A DNA stretch of 64,000 nt, taken from NCBI RefSeq assembly GCF_004366355.1, contig NZ_SODV01000002.1, positions 346,768 to 410,767 of the forward strand, read 5' to 3'. The position numbers and the translations under genes were made by a program. The notes under the pieces were generated by a model. The model saw only the letters and a list, made by a program, of their open reading frames with translations. It searched no databases and was not told the DNA's origin. Below, piece after piece: positions 1 through 9,710 of the stretch. The stretch is from Dinghuibacter silviterrae. Its GTDB lineage: Bacteria; Bacteroidota; Bacteroidia; Chitinophagales; Chitinophagaceae. The number at the start of each line of letters is the position of its first letter. The stretch's first letter is position 1.

Positions 1-189
1 GTGTTTCATCTGGCTTTCATCGCGGCTGAGCATACCCTTATCCGCCATGAGCTGCATTTGTTTGAGGGTGGTCGTGTAGTTCACTTCTCTTTGCTTCACC
101 AATTCGCTATTGACTGCGCGGACAGTGGAGGGGCCTTTGTCCCACAGGACTTGTAGTATTTCCAACTCGGATTTGGAGGGTACATGCAT
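1..189 (-). CDS. BlaI/MecI-type transcriptional repressor (partial, 3' end outside window)
   Basis: The 63 visible residues form the winged-helix half of a BlaI/MecI/CopY repressor: a 'PSKSELEILQVLW' first helix, then 'REVNYTTTLKQMQLMADKGML', shown here in two parts as the recognition-helix region and wing. The family binds DNA as a dimer and is usually released by a membrane M56 (BlaR1) protease. The start is the ATG at 187-189. The in-frame TGA nine bases upstream is the stop codon of the M1 peptidase gene, so the two genes are almost contiguous and probably co-transcribed. The C-terminal dimerisation part is off the edge, so any BlaR1-like partner cannot be seen. Confidence 0.85.
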   Translation of the reverse strand, partial: MHVPSKSELEILQVLWDKGPSTVRAVNSELVKQREVNYTTTLKQMQLMADKGMLSRDESQMKH

Positions 190-195
190 CTTTAC

Positions 196-2760
196 TCATT
201 TAAAAATGTCATCCGGAAGGTTGGTATTTGCGGCGACGGTAGTGACCTTATAAGTGAGCGTATTACCCCCTCTAATATCGCGCTGGGTAAAGGGGATTTT
301 TACACCGGTGCCACTAGTGCGGTAGTCGCTAAAAGCCAAATGCGTATAATTAGGCCTGTCAGCATATTGAAGGACCTTGAAGCCCGTCTGCCGATCGTAG
401 AAATATTTTACCTTAAGGCCGTCTGGCTGGCTTACCGTGATGAGGTAGGTCAGCGCCCCGTCAATGATGTGGTACTGACTGTCAAGCTCCATCGTGTAAC
501 CCGCCTGACCGAAATTCAGCTCGGGGAACAATTTGTAACGTGCTTTGGCCCCTGCATTTTCCTGCGTGCCGGTGATGCGTTGCGTTCTGCCCTGTTGTAC
601 GACTGTAAGGGTATCCGCGTTGATAGCGACGTGCGAGACCACGGTATTGGATCTGGAGACCTCCTGCAGGAATTTATCCGGCATTTTGTACTGGTTTACC
701 TTTGTGAAGACGATGCCCTGCAAGGTATCCACCAGCGTCATGGTAAGATCTTTGATCGATTTTACCCTGTCTTCGCCGCCAATGGCATCAAAATAGGATT
801 TGATCACCGACCCGGCAGTAACGCTTGAATCCATTGCGATGCCGCTCAGGGCATTGTTATCGGGATTTACGTCCGGCAAGGTACGATCGGGATTGACCGT
901 CGCATAAACGATTTTCGAGGTCGTTCTACAGGCCAATATCCATTTATTGCCGCGCTGCCATATTTCGGCGGGCAGTTGTTTACGGGATACTTTGCCGTTT
1001 TCCTCTTTAACTTCGACCGTAACCGGCAGTGCCATCTCTTCATTGTTCGTAAGGGTGATCAGTGAGCCCTTTGATGGGTCATTGTCTTTATAGGCGATCG
1101 ATTTGACGGCCTGGTCATCCTTCCAGGTGGTCAGGAACCATTCGTTCCAAAACCAGCTCAGGTCTTCGCCCGCCGCATTATCCATGGAGTGGAAGAAATC
1201 CCATGGGGTGGGGTGTTTAAAAGCCCAGCGTTTGATGTACGTACGGAAAGCAAAATCGAAACGCTCCCTGCCCAGGATCTCTTCACGCAGTATGTTCAGT
1301 CCCAGTGCCGGTTTCGAATAGGCTGCGCCGCCCAGGTTTTCCGGCTGGATCACATCGGGTACGTTCATAATGGCATCCATATTGTCCGCAAAAAGACCAG
1401 GGGCATCCTTCTCGGCATCGTGTGGCTGGTCATACTCCCCCTTATTAAATACCTTGGTATCTACGCCATTGATGAAGGTATTAAAGCCTTCGTCCATCCA
1501 GGCGTATTTACGCTCGTTCGATCCCACGATCATCGGGAACCAGTTGTGGCCGAATTCGTGATTGGTCACATCCCACAAATTGTCGCTTTTGCTTGGCCAA
1601 CCGCAGAACACGATACCCGGGTATTCCATACCCTCTACGATACCGGCCACGTTGGTGGCCACCGGATAGGTATAAGCAAACCACTCCTGCGAATAAAGCT
1701 CGATACAGCCCTTGACGTATTCGGTGCTGCGGCTCCAGGCATCCTGCCCCTTGCTTTCGATGGGGTAAACCGACTGTGCCAGGGCCTTTTTGCCGCCCGG
1801 CAAATTGATCCTTGCCGCATCCCACAAAAACGCCTTGGATGCCGCCCAAGACACGTCGCGTGCATTTTTGCAGAAGAAGTGCCAGGTCAGATTGGGTTTC
1901 AGGGGATGTTCTTTCAGATCGGCGGAATCCCTGATCATGATCGTCTTATCGCTGCTTCTGGCTGTTGCCAGGCGGGCCATGATTTTAGGGGTCAGCACCT
2001 CGGCCGGGTTCAATAACTCGCCGGAACCAACTACCAACAGGTCGGACGGCGCGGTGATGGTATAATCAAAGTCGCCGTATTCGAGGTAAAACTCCGATGC
2101 TCCCAGGTAAGGGATCACGTTCCAGCCCGTAACGTCGTCATACACCTCCATACGCGGATACCATTGAGCCAGTTCATAGATCCAGCCGTCCTTTGCCGCC
2201 ATACGGCCCATCCGGTCTGTGCCATATCCGGGTATATCGAAGGCATACGTTATCTTGATCTGTATTCGGCCACCGAAGTTTTTCAGGGCTTCTTTCAGCT
2301 TGATCTCCATACGGGTATCGGATACTATATAATCGGCTTTCTCTGATTTCCCGTCGCCGGTAATATAGACGCTTTCGATTTCGTCGCCCTTGGTAAAGGT
2401 TTTATTATCAAAGCGGCCTCCTTCCACCGGGCTGGTTGCTTCGCTGCGCGAATCTTCCCTAAAGATGTTTTGATCAAGCTGTAACCAAAGGAAGTCCAGG
2501 GCATCCGGACTGTTGTTGGTATAGTTGATCACCGTGGTACCGCTGAGACGGTGCCTGGTGGTATCCAGGGTTGCATTCAAGGTATAATCTGCGCGATTTT
2601 GCCAGTATTTGATACCCGGCGCACCGGAACCGGTCCGGTACTCGTTCCCTTGTTGTCCTTTATAAAACAAAGGGTCGAATACCTTGTGCTGATCATACTT
2701 TTGCGCCATAGATGTGAAAAAGCCGCCGCTTAGGCAAAGCGATAAGATTATTTTATTCAT
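196..2760 (-). CDS. M1 family metallopeptidase (aminopeptidase N-like), secreted
   Basis: This is a zinc aminopeptidase of the gluzincin M1 family, 854 residues. It has a cleavable signal peptide (MNKIILSLC..., ending near 'SMAQ'). The zinc site HEFGH lies at residues 401-405, and the third ligand Glu424 in 'WMDEGF' has the exact HEXXH-18-E spacing. The part after about residue 630 is an extra domain starting '[15 protein letters not shown]'. It resembles the LolA-like lipoprotein-carrier fold often appended to Bacteroidota secreted proteins. ATG 2758-2760 is preferred over an upstream in-frame TTG at 2769 because it places the signal peptide at the N terminus. The gene is divergent from the ROK fusion, with 72 bases between. 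It likely trims peptides in the periplasm or outside the cell. Confidence 0.9.
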   Translation of the reverse strand: MNKIILSLCLSGGFFTSMAQKYDQHKVFDPLFYKGQQGNEYRTGSGAPGIKYWQNRADYTLNATLDTTRHRLSGTTVINYTNNSPDALDFLWLQLDQNIFREDSRSEATSPVEGGRFDNKTFTKGDEIESVYITGDGKSEKADYIVSDTRMEIKLKEALKNFGGRIQIKITYAFDIPGYGTDRMGRMAAKDGWIYELAQWYPRMEVYDDVTGWNVIPYLGASEFYLEYGDFDYTITAPSDLLVVGSGELLNPAEVLTPKIMARLATARSSDKTIMIRDSADLKEHPLKPNLTWHFFCKNARDVSWAASKAFLWDAARINLPGGKKALAQSVYPIESKGQDAWSRSTEYVKGCIELYSQEWFAYTYPVATNVAGIVEGMEYPGIVFCGWPSKSDNLWDVTNHEFGHNWFPMIVGSNERKYAWMDEGFNTFINGVDTKVFNKGEYDQPHDAEKDAPGLFADNMDAIMNVPDVIQPENLGGAAYSKPALGLNILREEILGRERFDFAFRTYIKRWAFKHPTPWDFFHSMDNAAGEDLSWFWNEWFLTTWKDDQAVKSIAYKDNDPSKGSLITLTNNEEMALPVTVEVKEENGKVSRKQLPAEIWQRGNKWILACRTTSKIVYATVNPDRTLPDVNPDNNALSGIAMDSSVTAGSVIKSYFDAIGGEDRVKSIKDLTMTLVDTLQGIVFTKVNQYKMPDKFLQEVSRSNTVVSHVAINADTLTVVQQGRTQRITGTQENAGAKARYKLFPELNFGQAGYTMELDSQYHIIDGALTYLITVSQPDGLKVKYFYDRQTGFKVLQYADRPNYTHLAFSDYRTSGTGVKIPFTQRDIRGGNTLTYKVTTVAANTNLPDDIFK

Positions 2761-2832
2761 CAGGTACAAGGTAGAATTTAAATCGTACGATTCAAATATT
2801 ATGTATAATTATTTTACCTTCAGCCCCTTTAT

Positions 2833-5478
2833 ATGTTCATACATTCAGACAAATTAACGCTTGGCGTAGACATAGGCGGTTCTCATGTGACCGCTGCCTG
2901 GGTGAACATCACCCGGGGATCCGTACTCGAAGACACGTTATGTACCAGCCCCATCGACCCCGGCGGAAGCCCCCGGGAAGTTGTCCGGGGATGGGCCGGT
3001 ACGATCAGGGCTGCCCTGGAAAAGCGCCCGGGATGCTGCCCCCTGGGCATCGGGATCGCCATGCCCGGTCCCTTCGATTATGACCGGGGGGTGTCTCTTA
3101 TTGACGGTGTGCACAAATTCGAGCGGCTTATGGGGCTTGACATCCGCCTGGCCTTGAAAGACGAGTTGGAGACAGACCTACCCTTCGTCTTCAGGAACGA
3201 CGCCGCCTGCTTTGGCGTAGGCGAAAGCCTCACCGGGAAAGGCGCCGGCTTCCGCCGCGTCATCGCCCTGACCTTGGGCACCGGCCTCGGGAGCGCTTTT
3301 GTCCTGGACGGGCAGGTTTGCAGCGAGGGCCCCGGTGTACCCACCGATGGTTTTCTTTACGCCGTTCCCTTCCGGGATGGTATCGCCGAGGACTATGTCT
3401 CTTCCCGCTGGCTTGTCTCAGCTTACGCTGCCCGGACCGGCCGGCGTGTCGCGGATGTCCGGGAACTGGCTGCCCTGGGTGACCGGGATGCCCTGGAGGT
3501 CTTCGGCGATTTCGGACGCCAGCTTGCGGAAGTCGTGGCCCCCTGGATCCGGGACTTCGATGCCGACTGCCTGGTGATCGGAGGGAGCATCCGTAAGGCG
3601 GCACCCCTTTTCCTACCGTCCCTGGAGGCTGGTCTACACCTACCCATCCACCTTTCGGACCAGATGGAGCGGGCGGCGTTGGTGGGCGCGGCGGCGCTCC
3701 TGCAGCAAGGAAGGGCGCTCACCGTCGCCCCCTGGCGCAAAACCCTGCAACCATTGCTTCCGTTCCATGCCAACGCCCCTGTCTCCGGCGCGTATGACCT
3801 ATATCCTTTCCACCACCTGGAGGGCGGCACCATCGCCGGGGGCTTTGATTCCCTGGCCGCCTGGATGGCCTCTCACAGAAAGGTCCTCGTCGACGGATAC
3901 GCCGGCCAGGACTGGGATGTCTTCAAAGCCCATCTGGGCGCAGCCTTCCGGGCGCTTGGGAAAAAAGTGGCGTGGTACGAGACGAGGTCTTTTCAAAAGC
4001 CGGAAAAGGATGTCCTTGCGATGACGGCGCCCTTTATGGGAGAACCGGGTTCCGTATGGGGCCGGATCACCCATCTCGCGCTGGAGGACTTTTATCAAAT
4101 GGATATCCTCCGCAAGGTGCGTGCGGAGGAAGAGGGCTACGACCTATCGGTCTGCCTGGGCATAGGAGCGGCCCTGGTTTCCTGGGACGCGCCCGTGGTG
4201 TACGTCGACCTTCCTAAAAACGAGATCCAATACCGGATGCGCGCGGGTAGCACGGTCAACCTTGGACTGTCCACTCCAGGTGAGTACAAGCGCTATTATT
4301 TCGTGGACTGGGTCGTGCTGAACCGGCACCGGGCACGGATCAAAGACCGGATCGCCGTCGTTGCCGACGGGCAATGGAGGGACGACATCACCTGGACGAC
4401 CGGTGAGGCCATCCGTGAAAGCCTCCGGCAAATGACGACCACACCTTTACGGGTGCGCCCCTGGTTCGAAGCCGGGGCCTGGGGAGGCCAGTGGCTAAAG
4501 GCGCACGTCCCTGAACTGCCACAGGAAGAGGTGAACTATGCCTGGTCCTTCGAGCTTATCGTGCCTGAAAACGGGCTCGTCTTTGAAAGCGCGGGATACC
4601 TTTTGGAAATTGCCTTCGACTGGCTCATGGAGCAGGAAAGTGCATCCGTCCTGGGCCGGGATGCGGAGCGGTTCGGGACCGAATTTCCCATCCGGTTCGA
4701 CTTCCTGGACACGTTTGATGGGGGGAACCTGTCCATCCAATGCCATCCTTCGCTTTCCTATATACAAGAGCAGTTCGGAGAACGGATTACCCAGGACGAA
4801 ACCTATTATATCCTTGACTGTACCCCGGACGCCGGCGTGTACCTGGGTTTTCAGGAAGACATCGACCCCGGGTCCTTCAGGGAGGTCCTCGAAACAAGCA
4901 ACGACACCGGGACGGAGGTCGATATCGAACGCTACGTCCAACGGCACCCCGCCCACCGGCACGACCTTTTCCTGATCCCCAACGGCACGATCCACAGCTC
5001 GGGGAAGAACAACCTCGTCCTGGAGATCAGCGCCACCCCCTATATCTACACGTTCAAAATGTACGACTGGCTGAGGTTGGACCTTGACGGCAAGCCCCGG
5101 CCCATCAACATTGCCCACGCCTTCCAAAACCTACACTTCGAACGGAAAGGAGACAAGGTGCGGCAGGAATTGTTGTCCCGCCCTTTGGTGCTGGAGGAAC
5201 GGGAAGACTACCGGTTGGTGCACCTGCCCACCCATCCCGATCACTTCTATGATGTGCATCGACTGGAGTTCTGCAAAGAGATCACGATAACCACCGGCAA
5301 CCAGTGCCACGTCCTGATGCTGGTCGAAGGAAACGCCCTTTGGGTATGGACTCCCATGGGAGAAAAGAAACGCTTCCATTTTGCGGAAACCTTTGTCCTC
5401 CCTGCGGCAGCCGGAAGTTATATGCTTCAGGCGGAAGGAGATGCCCCGATAAAAGTGGTGAAGGCATTTATCAAATAA
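2833..5478 (+). CDS. ROK-family sugar kinase fused to class I mannose-6-phosphate isomerase
   Basis: This single 881-residue frame has three parts. Residues 1-300 are a ROK kinase: phosphate-binding 'GVDIGGSH' at 11-18, catalytic-region 'RNDAACFG', and 'TLGTGLGSA' from 147. The usual ROK zinc motif CxCGxxGC is absent. Residues about 315-540 resemble the P-loop-like region found at the front of Bacteroidota mannose-6-phosphate isomerases. From about 545 follows a type I phosphomannose isomerase cupin with 'GAWGGQWLK', 'QCHPSLSYIQEQFG' (zinc-ligand region near 637) and 'IPNGTIHSSG'. The protein could phosphorylate mannose or another hexose and then isomerise it to fructose-6-phosphate in the cytosol. 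The coupling is inference. The frame is uninterrupted, so the fusion is not a sequencing artefact visible here. Confidence 0.85.
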   Translation: MFIHSDKLTLGVDIGGSHVTAAWVNITRGSVLEDTLCTSPIDPGGSPREVVRGWAGTIRAALEKRPGCCPLGIGIAMPGPFDYDRGVSLIDGVHKFERLMGLDIRLALKDELETDLPFVFRNDAACFGVGESLTGKGAGFRRVIALTLGTGLGSAFVLDGQVCSEGPGVPTDGFLYAVPFRDGIAEDYVSSRWLVSAYAARTGRRVADVRELAALGDRDALEVFGDFGRQLAEVVAPWIRDFDADCLVIGGSIRKAAPLFLPSLEAGLHLPIHLSDQMERAALVGAAALLQQGRALTVAPWRKTLQPLLPFHANAPVSGAYDLYPFHHLEGGTIAGGFDSLAAWMASHRKVLVDGYAGQDWDVFKAHLGAAFRALGKKVAWYETRSFQKPEKDVLAMTAPFMGEPGSVWGRITHLALEDFYQMDILRKVRAEEEGYDLSVCLGIGAALVSWDAPVVYVDLPKNEIQYRMRAGSTVNLGLSTPGEYKRYYFVDWVVLNRHRARIKDRIAVVADGQWRDDITWTTGEAIRESLRQMTTTPLRVRPWFEAGAWGGQWLKAHVPELPQEEVNYAWSFELIVPENGLVFESAGYLLEIAFDWLMEQESASVLGRDAERFGTEFPIRFDFLDTFDGGNLSIQCHPSLSYIQEQFGERITQDETYYILDCTPDAGVYLGFQEDIDPGSFREVLETSNDTGTEVDIERYVQRHPAHRHDLFLIPNGTIHSSGKNNLVLEISATPYIYTFKMYDWLRLDLDGKPRPINIAHAFQNLHFERKGDKVRQELLSRPLVLEEREDYRLVHLPTHPDHFYDVHRLEFCKEITITTGNQCHVLMLVEGNALWVWTPMGEKKRFHFAETFVLPAAAGSYMLQAEGDAPIKVVKAFIK

Positions 5479-5526
5479 GCGGCATGTGGCATCATATTTG
5501 CCGAATGGAGGTATCTATCCAATTTT

Positions 5527-6882
5527 ATGAAAACCAAAGCCATTCTTGCTGCCTTATCCCTCATGGTCATCCTGGCCGGCTGTTCAAAACATAACAGTAA
5601 AACAACATCCACCGGCCCGATCAATTACAATGATTATGCAAACGGAGGCGTTCACCTGGAGATCGTGAATTCCGACCCGGCTGACTACAACGATGACCAG
5701 TTGTATGTAGGTGTCATCGGAGCAACGACGGGGACGAATTCCCAAAGCGCCTACATCGATTTGAAGACGGGGAAGACGGTTCTCCTGAACAATCTCAGCG
5801 CCCTGCCCCAGGTGGTTAATCCAAACAATCCAACGGACGGCAGCAAGTATATCGTTATCGGGACAAAAATGTCCGATATGCCGCTTGATCCGGCCACCGG
5901 TCATCGATCCATCCCGTTGCCCTTTATTCAGAGCGGGCGGATCCTGTTGTCGATCGGAAAGCCCCTCAATTATTATATAAACCCCGGAGGCACCAGCCTG
6001 GCTGCTCCGGTAAAGAGCACCCGTCCCACCGACTCCAACTATGGAACCGTCTTTGATTTTATGGAATTCACTTATTATTCCACCGGCGGCGGCGCGCGGG
6101 TCTTTGCCAATACCTCCAGGGTCGATGAATACGCCATTTCCATGGGCTTTGAACTCAACGCGCTCCAGGGAACGGCGGGAACCATACAAAGGGCGGGGGA
6201 ACTCATGACCCATAAGAATACCCTCCAGGCTTTTCTGAATTTTAACAAGCCGGCGGACTATGATTCCTGCTACCGGGCCTTTTTTCAAGACATCGTCAAC
6301 CCGGGGATTTTGGGGACTGCATCGGTTTCTTACCAGCATTTTCAAACCTATATCGATAGCATCTGGCAGAATTATAAAAGCAAGGACCTGGTGATGATTT
6401 TAGGCAGCAACAATGTGGGCAGTACGGATACAAGCCTGGTGATCCGGGGAAGGGTGGACAGCAATAATGTTTTCCATTTCACCCAAGGGGCACAGGGGGG
6501 AACGCTGCCTGTCAAACCGACGACATCGGACGTTTTAGGTGGAAATGCCGGTACAGGGGCCTTTAATAATTCTTCTTTGAATGGAACACCGGGTCACGAG
6601 CTGGATAATTCCCTGCGTGTGGCCTTTGTGGCTGCCTTAAACCGGCACAGCATCATGACCGATGCCGCGACAGGACAGATCCAATATCCGGACGACGTGT
6701 CGACTTTCTACAAAACAGACCCTTTCAATTATTATGCGGCCTTCTGGCATGCACCGGGCGTGTCGTACAATAGGTTGCAATATGCGTTTTCCTATGACGA
6801 TGACGCGGGCCAGTCTTCGACAATCGTGGGGGATAACCCGGCGTATTGCACCTTGTATTTTGGACCGGTTCCCAATAACTAG
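5527..6882 (+). CDS. GH64-type beta-1,3-glucanase-like lipoprotein
   Basis: This is a 451-residue lipoprotein with lipobox 'VILAGCS' near residue 20. It matches the thaumatin-like GH64 family by eye: 'NDDQLYVGVIG' near the N terminus, 'VFDFMEFTYYS' and 'NTSRVDEYAISMGFEL' carrying the acidic catalytic-region residues, and a C-terminal 'YYAAFWHAPGVSYNRLQYAF' stretch followed by 'YDDDAGQSS'. GH64 enzymes cut laminarin-type beta-1,3-glucan to pentasaccharides. A lipid anchor suggests the outer membrane. The 3' end overlaps the convergent serine-hydrolase gene by 4 bases. Confidence 0.82.
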   Translation: MKTKAILAALSLMVILAGCSKHNSKTTSTGPINYNDYANGGVHLEIVNSDPADYNDDQLYVGVIGATTGTNSQSAYIDLKTGKTVLLNNLSALPQVVNPNNPTDGSKYIVIGTKMSDMPLDPATGHRSIPLPFIQSGRILLSIGKPLNYYINPGGTSLAAPVKSTRPTDSNYGTVFDFMEFTYYSTGGGARVFANTSRVDEYAISMGFELNALQGTAGTIQRAGELMTHKNTLQAFLNFNKPADYDSCYRAFFQDIVNPGILGTASVSYQHFQTYIDSIWQNYKSKDLVMILGSNNVGSTDTSLVIRGRVDSNNVFHFTQGAQGGTLPVKPTTSDVLGGNAGTGAFNNSSLNGTPGHELDNSLRVAFVAALNRHSIMTDAATGQIQYPDDVSTFYKTDPFNYYAAFWHAPGVSYNRLQYAFSYDDDAGQSSTIVGDNPAYCTLYFGPVPNN

Positions 6883-7967
6883 AGCGACGCCTCCACTTGG
6901 TGCAATGCTTTAACGGCGGCATCGTCGGCGGGCAATGGGCCGTCGTGGAAAGCGGGGAGCAAATACCGCCATACCAGATTAATCTCATCCTGCATGTCCT
7001 TTGTCTGACAGGTGATGGCGACAACGGCATCCTGGGCAGGCATCACGATGATGTACTGCCCCATGGCGCCATCCGCCCGGAAGGCACCGTGCCGGCATCG
7101 CCAAAAAAGGTAGCCATAGCCCTGCTGCCAGTCGCTGGAGTCGCGGGGCGTGGGCCAGGACCAGGAAGGGCCGCGGTCGTTATAGGAAGTGGTGGCTTCG
7201 GTGACCCAGGCACGCGGAACGATCTGGCGACCGTTCCATTGACCGCCCTGTAGGTAGAGCTGACCGAACCGGGCCATGTCCTCCGTTTTCAGACTAAGGC
7301 CCCAGCCGCCCGTATTGATGTGTTGGGGGCTGGTTGCCCAGTTTTCACCCGTGATGCCCAGCGGCTCGAACAAGCGGGGACGGAGGTAGTCGATCATCTT
7401 TTCGCCGGTGACCTTCTGGACGATCGCGGACAGGATATAGACGCCAAGGGAATTGTACAGGAAGGTGGTACCGGGTTTATTGACGAGGGGCAGGCGGAAA
7501 AAAGCCTTGACCCAGTTGGTGTCGCCGGAAGTGACGGGGCCCGTGGGGTCCGGGTCCTGACCGACCTGCATGGTGAGCAGGTCTTTGACGGTCAACGCGG
7601 ACAGGTCCTCTGGAACATCGGCGGGCAGATCGTTGGGAAAGAAAGACACGACCTTGTCGGTCACGTGCAGCCGTCCTTCGGCCACCGCCAGCCCGATGGC
7701 GGTGGAGGTAAAGCTTTTGCTGACGGAATAAAGGGGATGTAGCAAACTGTCTGCATACGGCTTCCACCAGCCTTCGGCGACGACGTGGCCGTGGCGCAGG
7801 AGCATAAAGCTGTGGAATTCGTTGGCGCTCCGGCCTGCGGCTTGCAGGAAATCAAGGATAGCTTTGGAAGATACCCCCTGGCTTTCGGGCGTGGAGCGGG
7901 GGAGTTGGGCAAAGGCGCTTACAGACAGCAGGACGCATACGACGACGGCGGCAGAGAATCGTTTCAT
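6879..7967 (-). CDS. Serine hydrolase of the class C beta-lactamase family
   Basis: This 362-residue protein has a signal peptide (MKRFSAAVVV... to 'AFAQ'). The SxxK active site is S81-V-S-K84 in 'YSVSKSF'. A YNS tyrosine motif sits in 'FLYNSLGVYIL', and a typical 'GWGLSLKTEDMARFGQLY' segment follows. This subgroup includes 6-aminohexanoate-dimer hydrolases, esterases and D-amino peptidases, so the substrate is unknown. The gene lies 20 bases downstream of the receiver gene on the same strand and could be co-transcribed with the redoxin/kinase/receiver genes. Confidence 0.88.
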   Translation of the reverse strand: MKRFSAAVVVCVLLSVSAFAQLPRSTPESQGVSSKAILDFLQAAGRSANEFHSFMLLRHGHVVAEGWWKPYADSLLHPLYSVSKSFTSTAIGLAVAEGRLHVTDKVVSFFPNDLPADVPEDLSALTVKDLLTMQVGQDPDPTGPVTSGDTNWVKAFFRLPLVNKPGTTFLYNSLGVYILSAIVQKVTGEKMIDYLRPRLFEPLGITGENWATSPQHINTGGWGLSLKTEDMARFGQLYLQGGQWNGRQIVPRAWVTEATTSYNDRGPSWSWPTPRDSSDWQQGYGYLFWRCRHGAFRADGAMGQYIIVMPAQDAVVAITCQTKDMQDEINLVWRYLLPAFHDGPLPADDAAVKALHQVEASL

Positions 7968-7987
7968 ATCCTACTAAGATAGCAAAA

Positions 7988-8380
7988 CTATACGCACTGG
8001 GAAAGCTTCTCCTTATCCAACGGCTTGTTCAAAAACTTCTGTACAAACTGATTGCTTTCCGCCCGTATCCGGTCTTCCCTATCCATGGAGGTCGTGAGCA
8101 TCATGACGATACACCTTTTCCTGATATTTTCGGGCAGATGCTGGTATTCGTCCAGGAAGTCAAAGCCGGACATTTCGGGCATATTGATGTCAAGGAAAAT
8201 ATAATGCGGGAGTTCCTCCGGATTGTCCTGTAAAGGCCTGAGGTATTCCAGTGCTTCCCTGGCAGAGCTTACGCAAACCACATCCTCGGCGAATCCGTAG
8301 TTTTTCATCACTACTTCCGCGATGTAGAGGTCGATTTCGTTATCGTCTACGACTAATACTTTTTTGAATTTATAGTCCAT
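7988..8380 (-). CDS. Single-domain response regulator (CheY/Rcp1-like)
   Basis: This 130-residue receiver has no output domain. It has the acidic pair 'VDDNE' (residues 11-15), the phosphoacceptor D64 in 'FLDINMPEMSG', a conserved Thr in 'MLTTS' and the Lys of 'FLNKPL'. The start ATG lies inside the end of the histidine-kinase gene (11-base overlap), so translation is probably coupled and the kinase is the likely phosphodonor. With no DNA-binding domain it must act by protein contact or as a phosphorelay intermediate. Confidence 0.93.
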   Translation of the reverse strand: MDYKFKKVLVVDDNEIDLYIAEVVMKNYGFAEDVVCVSSAREALEYLRPLQDNPEELPHYIFLDINMPEMSGFDFLDEYQHLPENIRKRCIVMMLTTSMDREDRIRAESNQFVQKFLNKPLDKEKLSQCV

Positions 8381-9704
8381 GTGAAGTCATGTTAGGCAGG
8401 CAAATGCTAAATTCGGTCCCTTTACCAATCTGGGACTTGAGTTCGATCGTGCCATTCAGTTTATCGACCGCTTCCTTGACGATGTATAAACCAAGCCCTG
8501 AGCCGATCGATTTACTGGAAACGCGGTAAAACATATTGAAAACTTTTTCCTGGTGCTCTTCTTTAATGCCAATCCCGTTGTCCAGGACCGAAATTTCCGC
8601 GGCACTTTCGGTTATATGCACGCGGACCTCCACGAAAGGATCGGGAGTCTGGGGGTCCTGGTACCGCATGCTGTTCGAAACCAGATTATTGAGGATCATC
8701 GTTAAGCGGCCCTTATCGGTATAAAAGGGGATACCGTTTTTAATCTTCGTTCTGATATTGACTTTCCTTTGTTCCTCGGCGCCTATGAATTTCAGGTTAT
8801 TTGAAATGTCCGCCAACAGGTCTTGGAAATGTATTTCATGACGATCCACTTCCAGCCTGGCGTTCCTGGAATAGTCCAGAATATCCATGATAAAACCATC
8901 CAATTTCTTGATGCTGCTCTTGATAAAGCCTACGTTTTTCAGAATAAACGGGTCAAGCGTCCCCGTTTCACAAAGATTGACCACCCCCAGCATAGAGGTG
9001 AGCGGTGCCCGGAGGTCATGGGATACACTGTACACAAAACTGTCCAGCTCTTTGTTGGATTTCTTCAGTTCTTCATTCGACTGCAGCAGCGCTTTTCTCT
9101 GTAATTGCTCTTCCTGCAACCGACCCATTTCAAAGGTCTGCACAATCTGGCGTTCGTTCAGTATCTTCAACTGATAGGCCCACAGGCCGCAGATAAAGAA
9201 AACGACGGTTGCCAGGAAACCATGTATCAGAAAGGTTTGCAGGGTCATGTAATCCAACTGGGTAAAATAGATCTTGTCGTATCCCAAATACTGGAGATAA
9301 CCGAAGGTGGCATGATGCACGATGACCAGTACGGCAAGCGGGATCTGCAATTTCCAGTTCTGATACGTGATCAATATGGCGCTCCCGATAAAGGCGATAA
9401 AATGCATCTCGAAAAGCCCGTGCATCTGGTAAATGTATTGGGCCATGAAAATACCCAGCACTAAGCTGGCAACGTATTGGCAGGCGTCCGACTTGGGTAA
9501 AAGAAGTTTTGTAGAATAGTAAGCAAGCAAGGATAATCCTCCTACGCCGATGGCAATGGTCCAGGTGTCATAAAAAAACGCAAGCAACAAACCGGCTATA
9601 AAGAAACTGACCAGGAAATAATTCATCAGCCTGTCCGATTTGCGCTTTATCTCCGACAGGTAATCATCGTGTAGCGATTGGTAGGTTGTTTGCAGGGGTA
9701 ACAT
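8370..9704 (-). CDS. Membrane sensor histidine kinase
   Basis: This 444-residue protein has about six hydrophobic segments in residues 28-175 and a short coiled coil ('LQEEQLQRKALLQSNEELKK', about 195-215). A HisKA domain follows with H229 in 'SVSHDLRAPL', then an HATPase domain with 'NNLVSNSMRY' (N box), 'VLDNGIGI' (G1) and 'GSGLGLYIVKE' (G2). No periplasmic ligand domain is evident, so the multipass membrane part is likely the sensor. It lies 6 bases downstream of the redoxin gene and overlaps the receiver gene. The context suggests one unit that may sense redox or envelope state, which is inference. Confidence 0.92.
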   Translation of the reverse strand: MLPLQTTYQSLHDDYLSEIKRKSDRLMNYFLVSFFIAGLLLAFFYDTWTIAIGVGGLSLLAYYSTKLLLPKSDACQYVASLVLGIFMAQYIYQMHGLFEMHFIAFIGSAILITYQNWKLQIPLAVLVIVHHATFGYLQYLGYDKIYFTQLDYMTLQTFLIHGFLATVVFFICGLWAYQLKILNERQIVQTFEMGRLQEEQLQRKALLQSNEELKKSNKELDSFVYSVSHDLRAPLTSMLGVVNLCETGTLDPFILKNVGFIKSSIKKLDGFIMDILDYSRNARLEVDRHEIHFQDLLADISNNLKFIGAEEQRKVNIRTKIKNGIPFYTDKGRLTMILNNLVSNSMRYQDPQTPDPFVEVRVHITESAAEISVLDNGIGIKEEHQEKVFNMFYRVSSKSIGSGLGLYIVKEAVDKLNGTIELKSQIGKGTEFSICLPNMTSHGL

Positions 9705-9710
9705 ATACGA

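Noticed and set aside
2833..5478. Artificial fusion of ROK and isomerase genes by a frameshift error
   Set aside because: The frame is continuous through all domains with consistent codon use and no stop or overlap at the junction.
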